Source of the DNA: Bradyrhizobium amphicarpaeae
GTDB lineage: Bacteria; Pseudomonadota; Alphaproteobacteria; Rhizobiales; Xanthobacteraceae
Reading direction: 5' to 3'
NCBI RefSeq assembly: GCF_002266435.3
Contig: NZ_CP029426.2
Span: forward strand, 5,362,001 to 5,426,000
Length of the DNA stretch: 64,000 nt
Shown here: positions 1 through 7,973 of the stretch, piece by piece
How the letters are laid out: every line of letters starts with the position of its first letter
How positions within the stretch are numbered: position 1 is the first letter of the stretch
Position numbers and translations under genes: made by a program
Notes under the pieces: generated by a model
Seen by the model: the letters and a program-made list of their open reading frames with translations, nothing else
Database searches by the model: none
What the model was told of the DNA's origin: nothing

Positions 1-28
1 GATCGGGGAAGCCAATCGTATCGTCCAT
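1..28 (-). CDS. 5' end of a gene running off the left edge
   Basis: On the minus strand an ATG at 28-26 opens a frame reading M-D-D-T-I-G-F-P-D that runs off the window. An AAGGA motif lies about 8 bases upstream of the ATG, which is good ribosome-binding spacing. Only nine codons are visible, so nothing can be said about function, and the call rests on the start signal alone. Confidence 0.3.
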
Positions 29-212
29 CGTCTGATCCTTATTCCCGCGTCGGCCTGCAATCAGGGTGGTAATATACTGATCCGATCCGGACGTCGTCGA
101 GATCAGCGTTGACGGAAACGCTGGGCTGCCCCGCGTGAGGCCGGAGGCCTTTGCAGGGTGTTCGCCGCAGTCTTCGCGATCGCATGACGATGTGGCCGGG
201 ACGATGTCAGGC

Positions 213-395
213 TCATTGGCCTGCGCAGCAATCCACCAACAATTGCCAGATCCGCTGGGCCTCGCCCCTCTCATGCCCGTCCGGCGCCTTCTCGGCACTG
301 GACCGGCCGTATCCGGCGATAGCGCGCGCTTCACGCGGCACGATCCACCGCTCCGAGATCGGGTCGTACCATTTTCCGATGGTCATCTCAGTCAC
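213..395 (-). CDS. small hypothetical protein, 60 aa
   Basis: A 60-codon minus-strand frame. The protein begins MTEMTIGKWYDPISERW and has the mixed Trp/Tyr-containing composition of a real small protein, unlike the Arg/Pro/Ala-rich shadow frames around it. I do not recognise a family. The overlapping plus-strand frames are rich in Arg and Ser and look non-coding. It lies head-to-tail with the other minus-strand small frames here and could belong to one transcription unit with the gene at the left edge. Existence is uncertain. Confidence 0.35.
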   Translation of the reverse strand: MTEMTIGKWYDPISERWIVPREARAIAGYGRSSAEKAPDGHERGEAQRIWQLLVDCCAGQ

Positions 396-519
396 GGCGA
401 TCGCTCACGGATTTTCCGACGGTCGAACGTTGCGCCTCCCGCGGCCCGATGTGAACCATTCGGCAGCGCCTCGCTCAATTGACCAATCAGCGCCGCGTGC
501 GATTGTTCCACCCGCGCGA

Positions 520-714
520 TCAGCCCGGCCGGGTCGGATGAAGCGTGCGCGGGTGCCGCTCGTGCAACAGGCGGGCGAGCTCCTCGCGCTCGGTCGCGCG
601 GCCCTTCATGGCGGTCTCGAACAACGCTTCCTGGATGTCGCGGGGCATATCGCCCCACACGTCCATTGCCGCGCGTCCGAGCAGGCCCGCAAGATGATCA
701 ATTCCGTCGCTCAT
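520..714 (-). CDS. small hypothetical protein, 64 aa, possibly frameshifted
   Basis: A 64-codon minus-strand frame beginning MSDGIDHLAGLLGRAAMD. It has an amphipathic helical pattern and no recognised domain. The frame stops at 520, but a neighbouring minus frame (392-658) continues with natural-looking sequence (SSDPAGLIARVEQSHAAL) exactly where this one ends. The native protein may therefore be longer, with a frameshift between roughly 520 and 560; alternatively the continuation is chance. It faces away from the DUF892 gene at 803. Confidence 0.4.
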   Translation of the reverse strand: MSDGIDHLAGLLGRAAMDVWGDMPRDIQEALFETAMKGRATEREELARLLHERHPRTLHPTRPG

Positions 715-802
715 TCGGCTCTCCTGGTCTCACCACGGAATGGAACAGCTGTCATCGTGGAGCGTTCCAGTGTCATCTTTTTTGTCAAAGGAGTGGTCAT
801 TT

Positions 803-1318
803 ATGGGTTTCTTCACCAAGGACATCAAAACGATGGAAGACCTGCTGCTGCACGGGCTGCAGGACATCTATTACGCGGAGCAGCAGATCCTGAAGGCGCT
901 GCCGAAGATGATCGACAAGGCGACCAACAGGGATCTCGTCACCGGGCTGAAAGCCCATCTGGACGAGACCAACAAGCAGGTCGAGCGGCTCGGCAAGGTG
1001 TTTGCCAAGCTCGGCAAGGAGCCCAGCGGCACGCAATGTCCCGCCATCGACGGCATCATCAAGGAGGCCGACGAGACCGCCGGCGAGATCGAGGACAAGG
1101 CCGTGCTCGACGCTGCGATCGTGGCCAACGCGCAGGCGGTGGAGCACTACGAGATGTGCCGCTACGGCACGCTGATCGCATGGGCGGAAGAGCTCGGCCA
1201 CGACGACATCGTGCGCTTTCTCACGACCAATCTGAACGAAGAGAAGGCCGCCAACACCAAGCTGAACACGGTGGCTCTTCGCAAGGGCGTCAACGCCAAG
1301 GCCAGCAACGCGGCCTGA
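803..1318 (+). CDS. DUF892 / YciE-YciF family ferritin-like protein
   Basis: A protein of 171 residues starting MGFFTKDIKTMEDLLLHG, followed by DIYYAEQQILKALPKMIDKA. This is the characteristic opening of the DUF892 (YciE/YciF) family, a four-helix ferritin-like fold linked to general stress responses in many bacteria. The conserved Glu and His residues expected for a di-metal site are present (YAEQQ, HLDET, AQAVEHYE, WAEELGHDD). I chose the ATG at 803 over an in-frame ATG at 740 because AAAGGAGTGG lies just upstream and the extra 21 residues do not resemble the family. The length is normal for the family. The biochemical role is not established; iron or peroxide handling is inference. Confidence 0.85.
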   Translation: MGFFTKDIKTMEDLLLHGLQDIYYAEQQILKALPKMIDKATNRDLVTGLKAHLDETNKQVERLGKVFAKLGKEPSGTQCPAIDGIIKEADETAGEIEDKAVLDAAIVANAQAVEHYEMCRYGTLIAWAEELGHDDIVRFLTTNLNEEKAANTKLNTVALRKGVNAKASNAA

Positions 1319-1362
1319 GCGGGAGCTGCGGGAGGCAATCCGGGGTCTTCTCATGGAGATGT

Positions 1363-1436
1363 TCCGGATTGCTTCGTCGCCAGTGCAAAATTGCTTCACA
1401 ATCTGTCGCGGGCTCCTCGCAATGACGGAGTATGAG
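1363..1436. repeat. Bradyrhizobium-type intergenic repeat
   Basis: A stretch of the form CCGGATTGCTTCGTCGC, then a spacer, then GGCTCCTCGCAATGACGG. From general knowledge of Bradyrhizobium and Rhodopseudomonas genomes this is a highly repeated intergenic element. It follows the DUF892 gene and no frame crosses it. Only one copy lies in this window, so the repeat status rests on recollection. Confidence 0.5.
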
Positions 1437-1450
1437 GAGGCATCGGTGCC

Positions 1451-1542
1451 GTAGGGTGGGCAAAGGCGCATAGCGCCGTGCCCACGGTCTCCTTCCATCA
1501 GCAACTAAAGACGTGGGCACGCTTTCGCTTTGCCCACCCTAC
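1451..1542. repeat. long imperfect inverted repeat
   Basis: The outer left arm GTAGGGTGGGCAAAGGCG (1451-1468) pairs with CGCTTTGCCCACCCTAC (1526-1542). Inner arms GCGCCGTGCCCAC (1474-1486) and GTGGGCACGC (about 1513-1522) also pair. The whole folds into a long hairpin of the kind scattered through Bradyrhizobium intergenic regions. It could serve as a terminator for the upstream gene or an mRNA-stabilising element; neither is shown by the sequence. Confidence 0.75.
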
Positions 1543-2462
1543 GAGATCGAGCTCGTGGCAAACAGCTTGCAGACATGCCTTCTCGTTCCCGCGGCGCAAT
1601 TCGCCCGAGCTTTGGCTAGTCTAGCTACCCTCTGATCCAAGAGGGCACAGGGAAGGCCGGGTGCCGACTGGCACCCGCGGTCCGCTGCGCGAAAATGCAC
1701 ACGCAGAAAGAACCGCACAGCAGCATACAGGTGTCGCCGATCACTCGGCCTTCCCTGCGCGATGGTTGCACGGCTTATACCGTGATCTCCCGGGAGCCGA
1801 ACTTTCCTTCTGGCCTCCCTCGCCCCGCAAATTTGGATGATGCAGTCCGCCCGGTTGGGCTCGCTCGCACCTTCGCAGAACTTGACCGTAGCAACGACGG
1901 TCAGGACCACACGGTTTTGCCGTACGCACGGCCCGCCATTTCGCCCGCAGTATTTCCGACTCCGTCGACAGAGCCGAAAACTTACGAACGAGACGAAGCC
2001 TGACAGCGCCGTCGTCCGCACGCGGTTGCGAGCTCACAGGGACTACCCGCCCTGCCCGCACCTCTCGTGCCGACGCTGCCGCGTCCACCGCAAGCCCGGC
2101 TCGCGAACATGACGACTTCACGTCGCCCCTCTTGGGTGAGCCGGGATGGACGACACATACGCCGAAACCGAATTTCGGTAAAGTGGAATATCTTCGCGCG
2201 GGCGGATTGACAGAAGGCGACACAGGCAACGCTCCGCCGGGAGCCATGGCGTTCGTCTCCGTCGAGCAGCCTCCACGCGGCGGGACCGCCTGCTGCACCG
2301 CGGAACCATTTGCGTCGCACCATCCAAAAATGAGACTGCCCGTCAAACCAAAGGAGGCACCAACCCATGCACCGCATCCGACTTCGGTTAGCCTCTTCTT
2401 CAAAGCCGCGGGCCTTTCGAGAGCCACGTGGCGACAAAAGACGACACACAGGGAGGAGCACA
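1543..2462. other. long region without a convincing gene, upstream of the transporter genes
   Basis: About 920 bases. Short frames exist on both strands, but their products are Arg/Pro/Ser-rich and none has a good start. The part from about 1690 to 2190 resembles, from memory, a multi-copy intergenic sequence family of Bradyrhizobium (CACACGCAG near 1700 and GGTCAGGACCACACGG near 1900). The last 250 bases before 2463 probably hold the promoter and leader of the binding-protein gene. I could not identify a specific sigma-factor site or operator with confidence. Confidence 0.4.
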
Positions 2463-3713
2463 ATGTCGAAATGCAGTGTGGGACTGCTCGCGCTGAGCAG
2501 CTTGTTTCTTTCAACCGCCGCGTTCGCCCAGGAGAAGATCAAGGTGGGCGTGACCGCCACCCTCGAAGGCACCTACACGGTGCTCGGCGAGGACGGCATG
2601 CGCGGCCACCAGACGGCGCTCAACGTCCTCGGCAAGAAGGTCGGCGACAAGGAGCTCGAGTTCATCGTCGCCTCGACCGACGCAACGCCGGATAGCGCAG
2701 TGCGCGCCGTGCGCAAGCTGATCGAGCAGGACAAGGTGCAGATCCTGCTCTCGCCGCTCTCCGGCGACGAGGGCATCGCCGTCAAGAATTTCGCGAAAAC
2801 CCATCCCGAGCTGACCTTCATCAACGCGGCCTCAGGCGCGCAGGAAACGACCTATGTCGATCCTGCCCCGAACTTCTTCCGCTACAACATGGACGGCGCG
2901 CAGTGGCAGGTCGGCCTCGGCAAATACGCCTTTGAGGAAAAGAAGTATCGCAAGATCGCAACCGTCGGCGAGGACTATTCCTTCATTTACACCCAGGTGT
3001 TCGGCCTCGTGCTCGAGTTCTGCGGCGCCGGCGGACAGGTCACCAACCGGCAATGGGTGCCGCTCGGCACCAAGGACTTTGCCTCGGTCATCGCGGCACT
3101 GCCCGACGACGTCGACGCGATCTATCTCGGGCTCGGCGGCGCCGACGCCGTCAACTTCCTCAACCAGTATCAGCAGGCCGGTGGCAAGGCGCATCTGATG
3201 GGCGGCTCCATCATGATCGACCAGACCATCCTGTCGTCGAAGGGCAACGCCAAGAACGCCCTGGTCGGCACCATTGCGGCGAGCGGCCAGGCCGACACCT
3301 GGGAGGATCCGGGCTGGCAGAAATTCGTCAAGGCCTATCAAGACGCCTTCCCGCCCAACAAGCGATTCCCCAGCCCGTCGCTGCTCGCCACCAACTATTA
3401 CGGCTCGACCATGGCGCTGATCCTGGCGCTGCGCGCGGTCAATGGCGATCTCTCCAACAACCAGGCCAAGTACAAGGAAGCCCTCGCCAAGATCGAGATC
3501 GACGCGCCGAACGGCAAGATCAAGCTCGATGCCAACCGCCAGGCGATCGGCACCAACTTCGTCACCGAAGTGGTCGATGACGGCAAGGGCGCGCTGTTCA
3601 GCAAGGTCGTGAAGGTGATCCCGAACGTCAACCAGACGCTCGGCTACGACCCGGCCGTTTTCTCCAAGATCGGGTTGCCGAGCCGCACCGTTCCGGAATG
3701 TAAGAAATACTGA
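2463..3713 (+). CDS. Liv-type ABC transporter substrate-binding protein
   Basis: A protein of 416 residues. A signal peptide (MSKCSVGLLALSSLFLSTAA, cleavage near AFA-QE at residues 21-23) is followed by KIKVGVTATLEGTYTVLGED, the typical opening of the periplasmic binding protein type 1 (leucine/isoleucine/valine-binding) family. In this family the protein binds a small ligand in the periplasm and delivers it to LivHM-type permeases, here encoded at 5110-7198. The ATG at 2463 is preferred over an upstream in-frame ATG at 2367 because it gives a clean signal peptide and has AGGGAGGAGC 5-12 bases upstream. Ligands in this family range from branched-chain amino acids to urea, amides and aromatic acids; given the catabolic genes downstream an unusual ligand is more likely than an amino acid. 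That last point is inference. Confidence 0.9.
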   Translation: MSKCSVGLLALSSLFLSTAAFAQEKIKVGVTATLEGTYTVLGEDGMRGHQTALNVLGKKVGDKELEFIVASTDATPDSAVRAVRKLIEQDKVQILLSPLSGDEGIAVKNFAKTHPELTFINAASGAQETTYVDPAPNFFRYNMDGAQWQVGLGKYAFEEKKYRKIATVGEDYSFIYTQVFGLVLEFCGAGGQVTNRQWVPLGTKDFASVIAALPDDVDAIYLGLGGADAVNFLNQYQQAGGKAHLMGGSIMIDQTILSSKGNAKNALVGTIAASGQADTWEDPGWQKFVKAYQDAFPPNKRFPSPSLLATNYYGSTMALILALRAVNGDLSNNQAKYKEALAKIEIDAPNGKIKLDANRQAIGTNFVTEVVDDGKGALFSKVVKVIPNVNQTLGYDPAVFSKIGLPSRTVPECKKY

Positions 3714-3838
3714 CGCATCACCCCTGCGATGCACAAACCGGGGAGCGACTCGCTGACGCGGTCGCTCTCCGCTCTTGCAATCTCGCCGGCGTTGATGAAC
3801 GTTGAGCGAAAAGACAAGAACATTCGGGAGGGGAAGGC

Positions 3839-4666
3839 ATGAGCCGTGCGCTCGCCGTCTTCCATGGCCGGTTTGGCCGGGCGACGGTTTATCAGTTGAA
3901 CCGCCCTTTCAATATCCACGCCCATCGTGAAGGTCATCTGATCTTCCATGTCGGCGGCATGCCCGCATGCATCGACGTCTCCGACGGACACCACGATCTC
4001 GACGAGACGTCCGTTGTCGCGATCAATCCCTGGGAGCCGCACAATTTCCTGCCCGCCGATCTCGACGGCGGCGCGATCTTCTTCGTGCTCTATGTCAACG
4101 CCGAATGGTTTGCGCCGGATGCCTCGGGCACCCACCGGATGCGTTTCGGCCGCACCCAGATCCGGCGCACGCCGGCGCTGGACAAGCATATCAGGCGGAC
4201 CGCCGCGCTCGTGTGCGGCGCACCATCGCTCTCCAGCCTGGATTCCGAACTGCGGCGGCTGATCGACATCTGCTACGACGAAAGCTGGCAGCAGGCCGAG
4301 ATCGCGCGTGATCCTCGGGCAAACGGCTCCGTCACCGATTTTCGCGTGCGCAAGTGCATCAAGATGATGTCGGAAAGTCCCGGCGCCGAGATCGAGCTCG
4401 ACACCATCGCGCGAGAATCCGGCCTGTCGCGGCCGCATTTCTACCGGTTGTTTCGCGTCCAGACCGGCGTGACCCCGAACCTCTATCTGAACACGCTGAT
4501 CATGGAACAGGCGCTGGAAGCGCTGGTGGCGAGCGAGGCGCCGATCGCCGATATCGGCTTTGATCTCGGCTTTTCCTCGCAGAGCGGCTTCACCCGCTTC
4601 TTCGCCGCCAATGTCGGGATGGCGCCGACCGATTATCGTCGCGCAGCCAAGATTTTGCGCGCCTGA
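3839..4666 (+). CDS. AraC-family transcriptional regulator
   Basis: A protein of 275 residues. The N-terminal half is a cupin-like AraC ligand-binding domain (HAHREGHLIFHVGG near residue 28, INPWEPHNF near residue 63). The C-terminal hundred residues carry two helix-turn-helix motifs: LDTIARESGLSRPHFYRLFR, then PIADIGFDLGFSSQSGFTRFF with the terminal PTDYRR signature of the family. A strong Shine-Dalgarno sequence (GGGAGGGGAAGG) precedes the ATG at 3839. It lies between the binding-protein gene and the permease genes on the same strand, 125 bases after the former, so it most likely senses the imported compound or a metabolite and activates the operon. Its operator was not identified. Confidence 0.9.
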   Translation: MSRALAVFHGRFGRATVYQLNRPFNIHAHREGHLIFHVGGMPACIDVSDGHHDLDETSVVAINPWEPHNFLPADLDGGAIFFVLYVNAEWFAPDASGTHRMRFGRTQIRRTPALDKHIRRTAALVCGAPSLSSLDSELRRLIDICYDESWQQAEIARDPRANGSVTDFRVRKCIKMMSESPGAEIELDTIARESGLSRPHFYRLFRVQTGVTPNLYLNTLIMEQALEALVASEAPIADIGFDLGFSSQSGFTRFFAANVGMAPTDYRRAAKILRA

Positions 4667-5109
4667 GCGCGGACCACGAAAAGATACTCACGATCAAACG
4701 TCACTCCCGCAGCCTCGCTAGGATGCGGGCAACGCGATCCCGAAAGAGGGTCGCGACCGACGGGAGGACGTTCGTCCATGGCAGGGCTCGCAGCCGGCAA
4801 CGGCTTGCATGCCCCCTCGCCCCGCTCGCGGGGAGAGGGTTGGGGTAGACTCGCGCCTTCTGCGCGACCTGTTTCGGCGCGCCCGAGCGATCTCTTGGAA
4901 CGGCCCGAGCAAGCGCCTCGTCCTTCGAGACGACCGCTCCGCGGTCTCCTCAGGATGAGGCTGATCGGAATCGGGCCGGCTGAGCCTGCTGCCGCATGCT
5001 CTGCCCTCATCCTGAGGAGCCCGCCAAAGCGGGCGTCGCGAAGGATGGGCAAGCGAGACCCCGTTCTCGTTATGCGGTTTTCCTGCCGCAAGCGGGGCGA
5101 GGTGAAGCC
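4667..5109. other. intergenic region with repeats, before the permease operon
   Basis: 443 bases between the AraC gene and the first permease. They contain CCCCTCGCCCCGCTCGCGG with GGGAGAGGGTTGGGGT (about 4800-4847), a sequence common in Bradyrhizobium intergenic DNA, and the inverted pair listed separately. No gene is seen. The promoter of the long operon, if separate from that of the regulator, should lie here, most plausibly after 5050. Confidence 0.55.
4917..5049. repeat. inverted pair of palindromic intergenic elements
   Basis: The element at 4917-4960 (CCTCGTCCTTCGAGACG through TCCTCAGGATGAGG) recurs in inverse orientation at 5004-5049 (CCTCATCCTGAGGAGC through CGCGAAGGATGGG), with 43 bases between. 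Each copy is itself palindromic around a GC-rich centre (CCGCTCCGCGG; CCCGCCAAAGCGGG). Elements of this design are dispersed in Bradyrhizobium genomes. Together they could form a large hairpin in the transcript just ahead of the permease genes. Confidence 0.75.
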
Positions 5110-6120
5110 ATGAGCCGCTTTGTCGAACGCCATCCGGCCTGGGCGCTGATCTCGATCATCGCCATTGCCGTCGGGCTGTGGCTGGTCTTCGCGATCTGGC
5201 CGCCGGGCCTCGAAGAAGCCATCGGCCGCAAGCGCGTCTTCCTCAACGCGGTCTTCAACGGCATCACGCTCGGAGGCCTCTACTTCCTCGTCGCCAGCGG
5301 CTTCACGCTGATCTTCGGCCTGATGCGCAACGTCAACCTCGCGCACGGCTCGCTCTATCTGTTCGGCGGCTATGTCGGCTACGCCGTCAGCACGGCGACC
5401 GGTTCCTGGATCCTCAGCTTCATCGTCGCTTTCATCCTCACCGCGCTGGTCGGCGTCCTGCTTCAGCTGATCGTATTCCGCAGGATGGAGGGACAGGATC
5501 TCAGGCAGACCATGGTGACGATCGGCCTGTCGATCGTGTTCGCCGATCTCATGCTGTGGGCCTGCGGCGGCGACTTCTACCAGATCCAGACTCCGAACTG
5601 GCTGATCGGCCCCGTGGACCTGCCGCTGGTCACGGCGATCAAGTCCTCGGGCGAACCGGTCTATCTCAGATATCCGATGGTCCGGCTCGTGATCTTCGCC
5701 GCGTCCGTGGTCATCGGTGTTGCGATGTGGCTTGCTCTCAACCGCACCCGGATCGGCATGATCGTTCGCGCCGGCGTCGATGATCGCGATATCCTCGCGG
5801 CGACCGGGGTGCGCATCCAGCTCGTCTTCGTGCTGGTGTTCGCGTTCGGCGCGGGACTTGCGGGCATCGCCGGCGTCGTCGGCGGCACCTTCCAATCCCT
5901 GTCGCCAGGCGAAGACATCCGCTTCCTCCTCGCCTCCCTCGTCGTCGTGATCGTGGGTGGCATGGGCTCGATCGCCGGCGCGGCGCTCGGCGCGCTGATC
6001 ATCGGCCTCGCCGAGCAGCTCGGCTCGGTTTACATCCCGACCTATGCCATCGTCGTGACCTTCCTGATCATGGTGCTGGTGCTGGCGATCCGGCCGCAAG
6101 GCCTGTTGGCGAGGCGCTGA
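5110..6120 (+). CDS. LivH-type ABC transporter permease
   Basis: A protein of 336 residues with about eight to nine membrane segments and the family hallmarks NAVFNGITLGGLYFLVASGF near residue 46 and LMRNVNLAHGSLYLFGGYVG near residue 72. The cytoplasmic loop RAGVDDRDILAATGVR contacts the ATPases in this family. Length is slightly above the usual 290-300 because of an extra N-terminal segment (residues 1-40, with one membrane helix). The ATG at 5110 follows GGCGAGGTGAAGCC. The next gene begins one base after its stop, so LivH and LivM are co-transcribed. It forms the inner-membrane channel with the product of 6122-7198. Confidence 0.9.
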   Translation: MSRFVERHPAWALISIIAIAVGLWLVFAIWPPGLEEAIGRKRVFLNAVFNGITLGGLYFLVASGFTLIFGLMRNVNLAHGSLYLFGGYVGYAVSTATGSWILSFIVAFILTALVGVLLQLIVFRRMEGQDLRQTMVTIGLSIVFADLMLWACGGDFYQIQTPNWLIGPVDLPLVTAIKSSGEPVYLRYPMVRLVIFAASVVIGVAMWLALNRTRIGMIVRAGVDDRDILAATGVRIQLVFVLVFAFGAGLAGIAGVVGGTFQSLSPGEDIRFLLASLVVVIVGGMGSIAGAALGALIIGLAEQLGSVYIPTYAIVVTFLIMVLVLAIRPQGLLARR

Positions 6121-6121
6121 G

Positions 6122-7198
6122 ATGTCGCTCGCCCACGATAGCCGCATCACCGTACGGCCCGCCGCATTGGCGCAGCGCCCGGCGCGCATCTGGCCTGAGA
6201 TCAACCATCCCGCGGCCTGGATCGTCGCGGTCATTCTCCTGATCATGCCGCTGATCGCCAACGGCTTCTTCCTGATCGAGATCTTCGCGTCCACCCTGAT
6301 CCTCGGCACCATGGCGCTGAGCCTGATGTTCCTCGCCGGCTATGGCGGCATGGTCAGCCTGATGCAGCTCACCATCGCGGGCTTCTCGGCCTACATGGTC
6401 GCCGTGTTCGGGGTCAGCGGCAACGCCAATATCAGCCTGGGCTGGCCGTGGTGGCTCGCGGTGCCCATGGCGCTGGCGTTGGCGACCGCCTTCGGCACGC
6501 TCGGCGGCGCGCTCGCGGTACGCACCGAAGGCATCTACACCATCATGATCACGCTGGCGATCGGCGCTGCCTTCTACTATTTCACCAACCAGAACTGGGC
6601 GATCTTCAACGGCCATACCGGCATCAACACCGTGGCCACGCCGCACTTCTGGGGCGTCAACTGGCGTGCCGACATTCCCTTCTATTACATCGTGCTCGCG
6701 GTCGCGGCGCTCTGCTATTTTGCGGTCGAATATCTCTCGCGCGCGCCGTTCGGCCTTGCACTGCAGGGCGTGCGCGACAATCCCAGGCGCATGGCGGCGC
6801 TGGGCTTCAACGTCAACGCGCACCGCGTCGCCGCCTATGCCTTCGCCTCCTTCATCGCGGCGCTCGCCGGCGTTCTCCAGGTCTGGAACTACCGCCAGAT
6901 CTCGCCGGGCTCCGTCAGCGTCGGCGCCTGCATCGACGTGCTGATCATCGCCGTCGTCGGCGGCATCACGCGCCCGATCGGACCCTTCATCGGCGCGCTG
7001 ATCTTCGTGCTGCTGCGCACCTTCGCGCTCGATTTCCTGGTCAGGATCGGTCTCGACGGCAACCGTTTCCGGCTGCTGATCGGGCTCGGCTTCCTCGCCA
7101 TCGTATTCTGGTCCTCGGACGGCGTCATCGGGCTGTGGCAGCGCTGGCGCCAGCGCGGCAGCGCCAGCCGTTCCGGTGGAGGGCATCGCCATGGATAG
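6122..7198 (+). CDS. LivM-type ABC transporter permease
   Basis: A protein of 358 residues with many hydrophobic helices and the LivM signatures LMFLAGYGGMVSLMQLTIAG near residue 69 and the cytoplasmic loop GVRDNPRRMAALGFNVNAHR near residue 217, followed by AFASFIAALAGVL. It pairs with LivH to form the transport channel. It starts one base after the LivH stop and its last codons overlap the start of the ATPase gene by eight bases, a sign of translational coupling. The C-terminal tail after residue 345 is rich in Arg, Ser and Gly and faces the cytoplasm. Confidence 0.9.
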   Translation: MSLAHDSRITVRPAALAQRPARIWPEINHPAAWIVAVILLIMPLIANGFFLIEIFASTLILGTMALSLMFLAGYGGMVSLMQLTIAGFSAYMVAVFGVSGNANISLGWPWWLAVPMALALATAFGTLGGALAVRTEGIYTIMITLAIGAAFYYFTNQNWAIFNGHTGINTVATPHFWGVNWRADIPFYYIVLAVAALCYFAVEYLSRAPFGLALQGVRDNPRRMAALGFNVNAHRVAAYAFASFIAALAGVLQVWNYRQISPGSVSVGACIDVLIIAVVGGITRPIGPFIGALIFVLLRTFALDFLVRIGLDGNRFRLLIGLGFLAIVFWSSDGVIGLWQRWRQRGSASRSGGGHRHG

Positions 7199-7973
7199 CG
7201 TCGCCCAACGCCTTTCGGCCGTCGGCGCCGGCGCCGCATTGGAGCTGCGCGGCGTGACGCGGCTGTTCGGCGCGCTCGCCGCGCTCACCGACGTCACCAT
7301 CACCGTGCGTCCCGGCGAACGCCGCGCCGTGCTCGGCTCCAACGGCGCCGGCAAGACCACGCTGTTCAACTGCATCACCGGCGACTTCCCGCCCTCCTCC
7401 GGCACGATCCGCTTCTTCGGCGAGGACGTCACGCACTTCCCGCCCTATGAACGCATCCGCCGCGGGCTGCGCCGGACCTACCAGATCTCCGCGCTGTTTC
7501 CCGGCCTCACCGTGCAGGACAACGTCTATCTCGCCTGCCGCGGCGTCTCGCGCGGTCGCTTCTCGTTCCTGCGTCCGGGACAGAACGATGCCCTGATGCA
7601 CGCGGCCGACAATCTCGTCCAGGCGGTGCATCTGTCCGCCGTGAAGGATCAGCGCGTGGCCGAACTCGCTCACGGCCAGCAGCGCCAGCTCGAGATCGCG
7701 CTCGCACTCGCCGGCGCGCCGCGCTTCGTGCTGTTCGACGAGCCGGCCGCGGGCCTGTCGCCGACCGAGCGCGCCGAGCTGATCGAGATCCTGACCTCGC
7801 TGCCGCCCCATATCGGCTACATCATCATCGAGCACGACATGGACGTGGCCTTGCGCGTGGTCGAGAGCGTCACGATGATGCACAACGGCCGCATCTTCAA
7901 GGAGGGCCTGCCGGAAGAGATCCAGTCCGATCCGGAGGTGCAGGAGCTTTACCTCGGAGGCGGCCATGAATGA
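7191..7973 (+). CDS. LivG-type ABC transporter ATPase
   Basis: A protein of 260 residues. It shows Walker A (GSNGAGKTT near residue 58), a signature region reading [16 protein letters not shown] instead of LSYGQQR, Walker B ([15 protein letters not shown]) and the switch histidine in [13 protein letters not shown]. The ATG at 7191 is preferred to a GTG at 7176, since GGTGGAGGGC lies upstream of it and family members begin close to the first beta strand. It energises the LivHM channel together with the fused ATPase that follows, whose gene overlaps by eight bases. Confidence 0.92.
   Translation: MDSVAQRLSAVGAGAALELRGVTRLFGALAALTDVTITVRPGERRAVLGSNGAGKTTLFNCITGDFPPSSGTIRFFGEDVTHFPPYERIRRGLRRTYQISALFPGLTVQDNVYLACRGVSRGRFSFLRPGQNDALMHAADNLVQAVHLSAVKDQRVAELAHGQQRQLEIALALAGAPRFVLFDEPAAGLSPTERAELIEILTSLPPHIGYIIIEHDMDVALRVVESVTMMHNGRIFKEGLPEEIQSDPEVQELYLGGGHE

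Noticed and set aside
4633-7432. Long minus-strand frames opposite the two permease genes
   Set aside because: Asp/Arg/His-rich products without family resemblance, antisense to clear LivH and LivM proteins.
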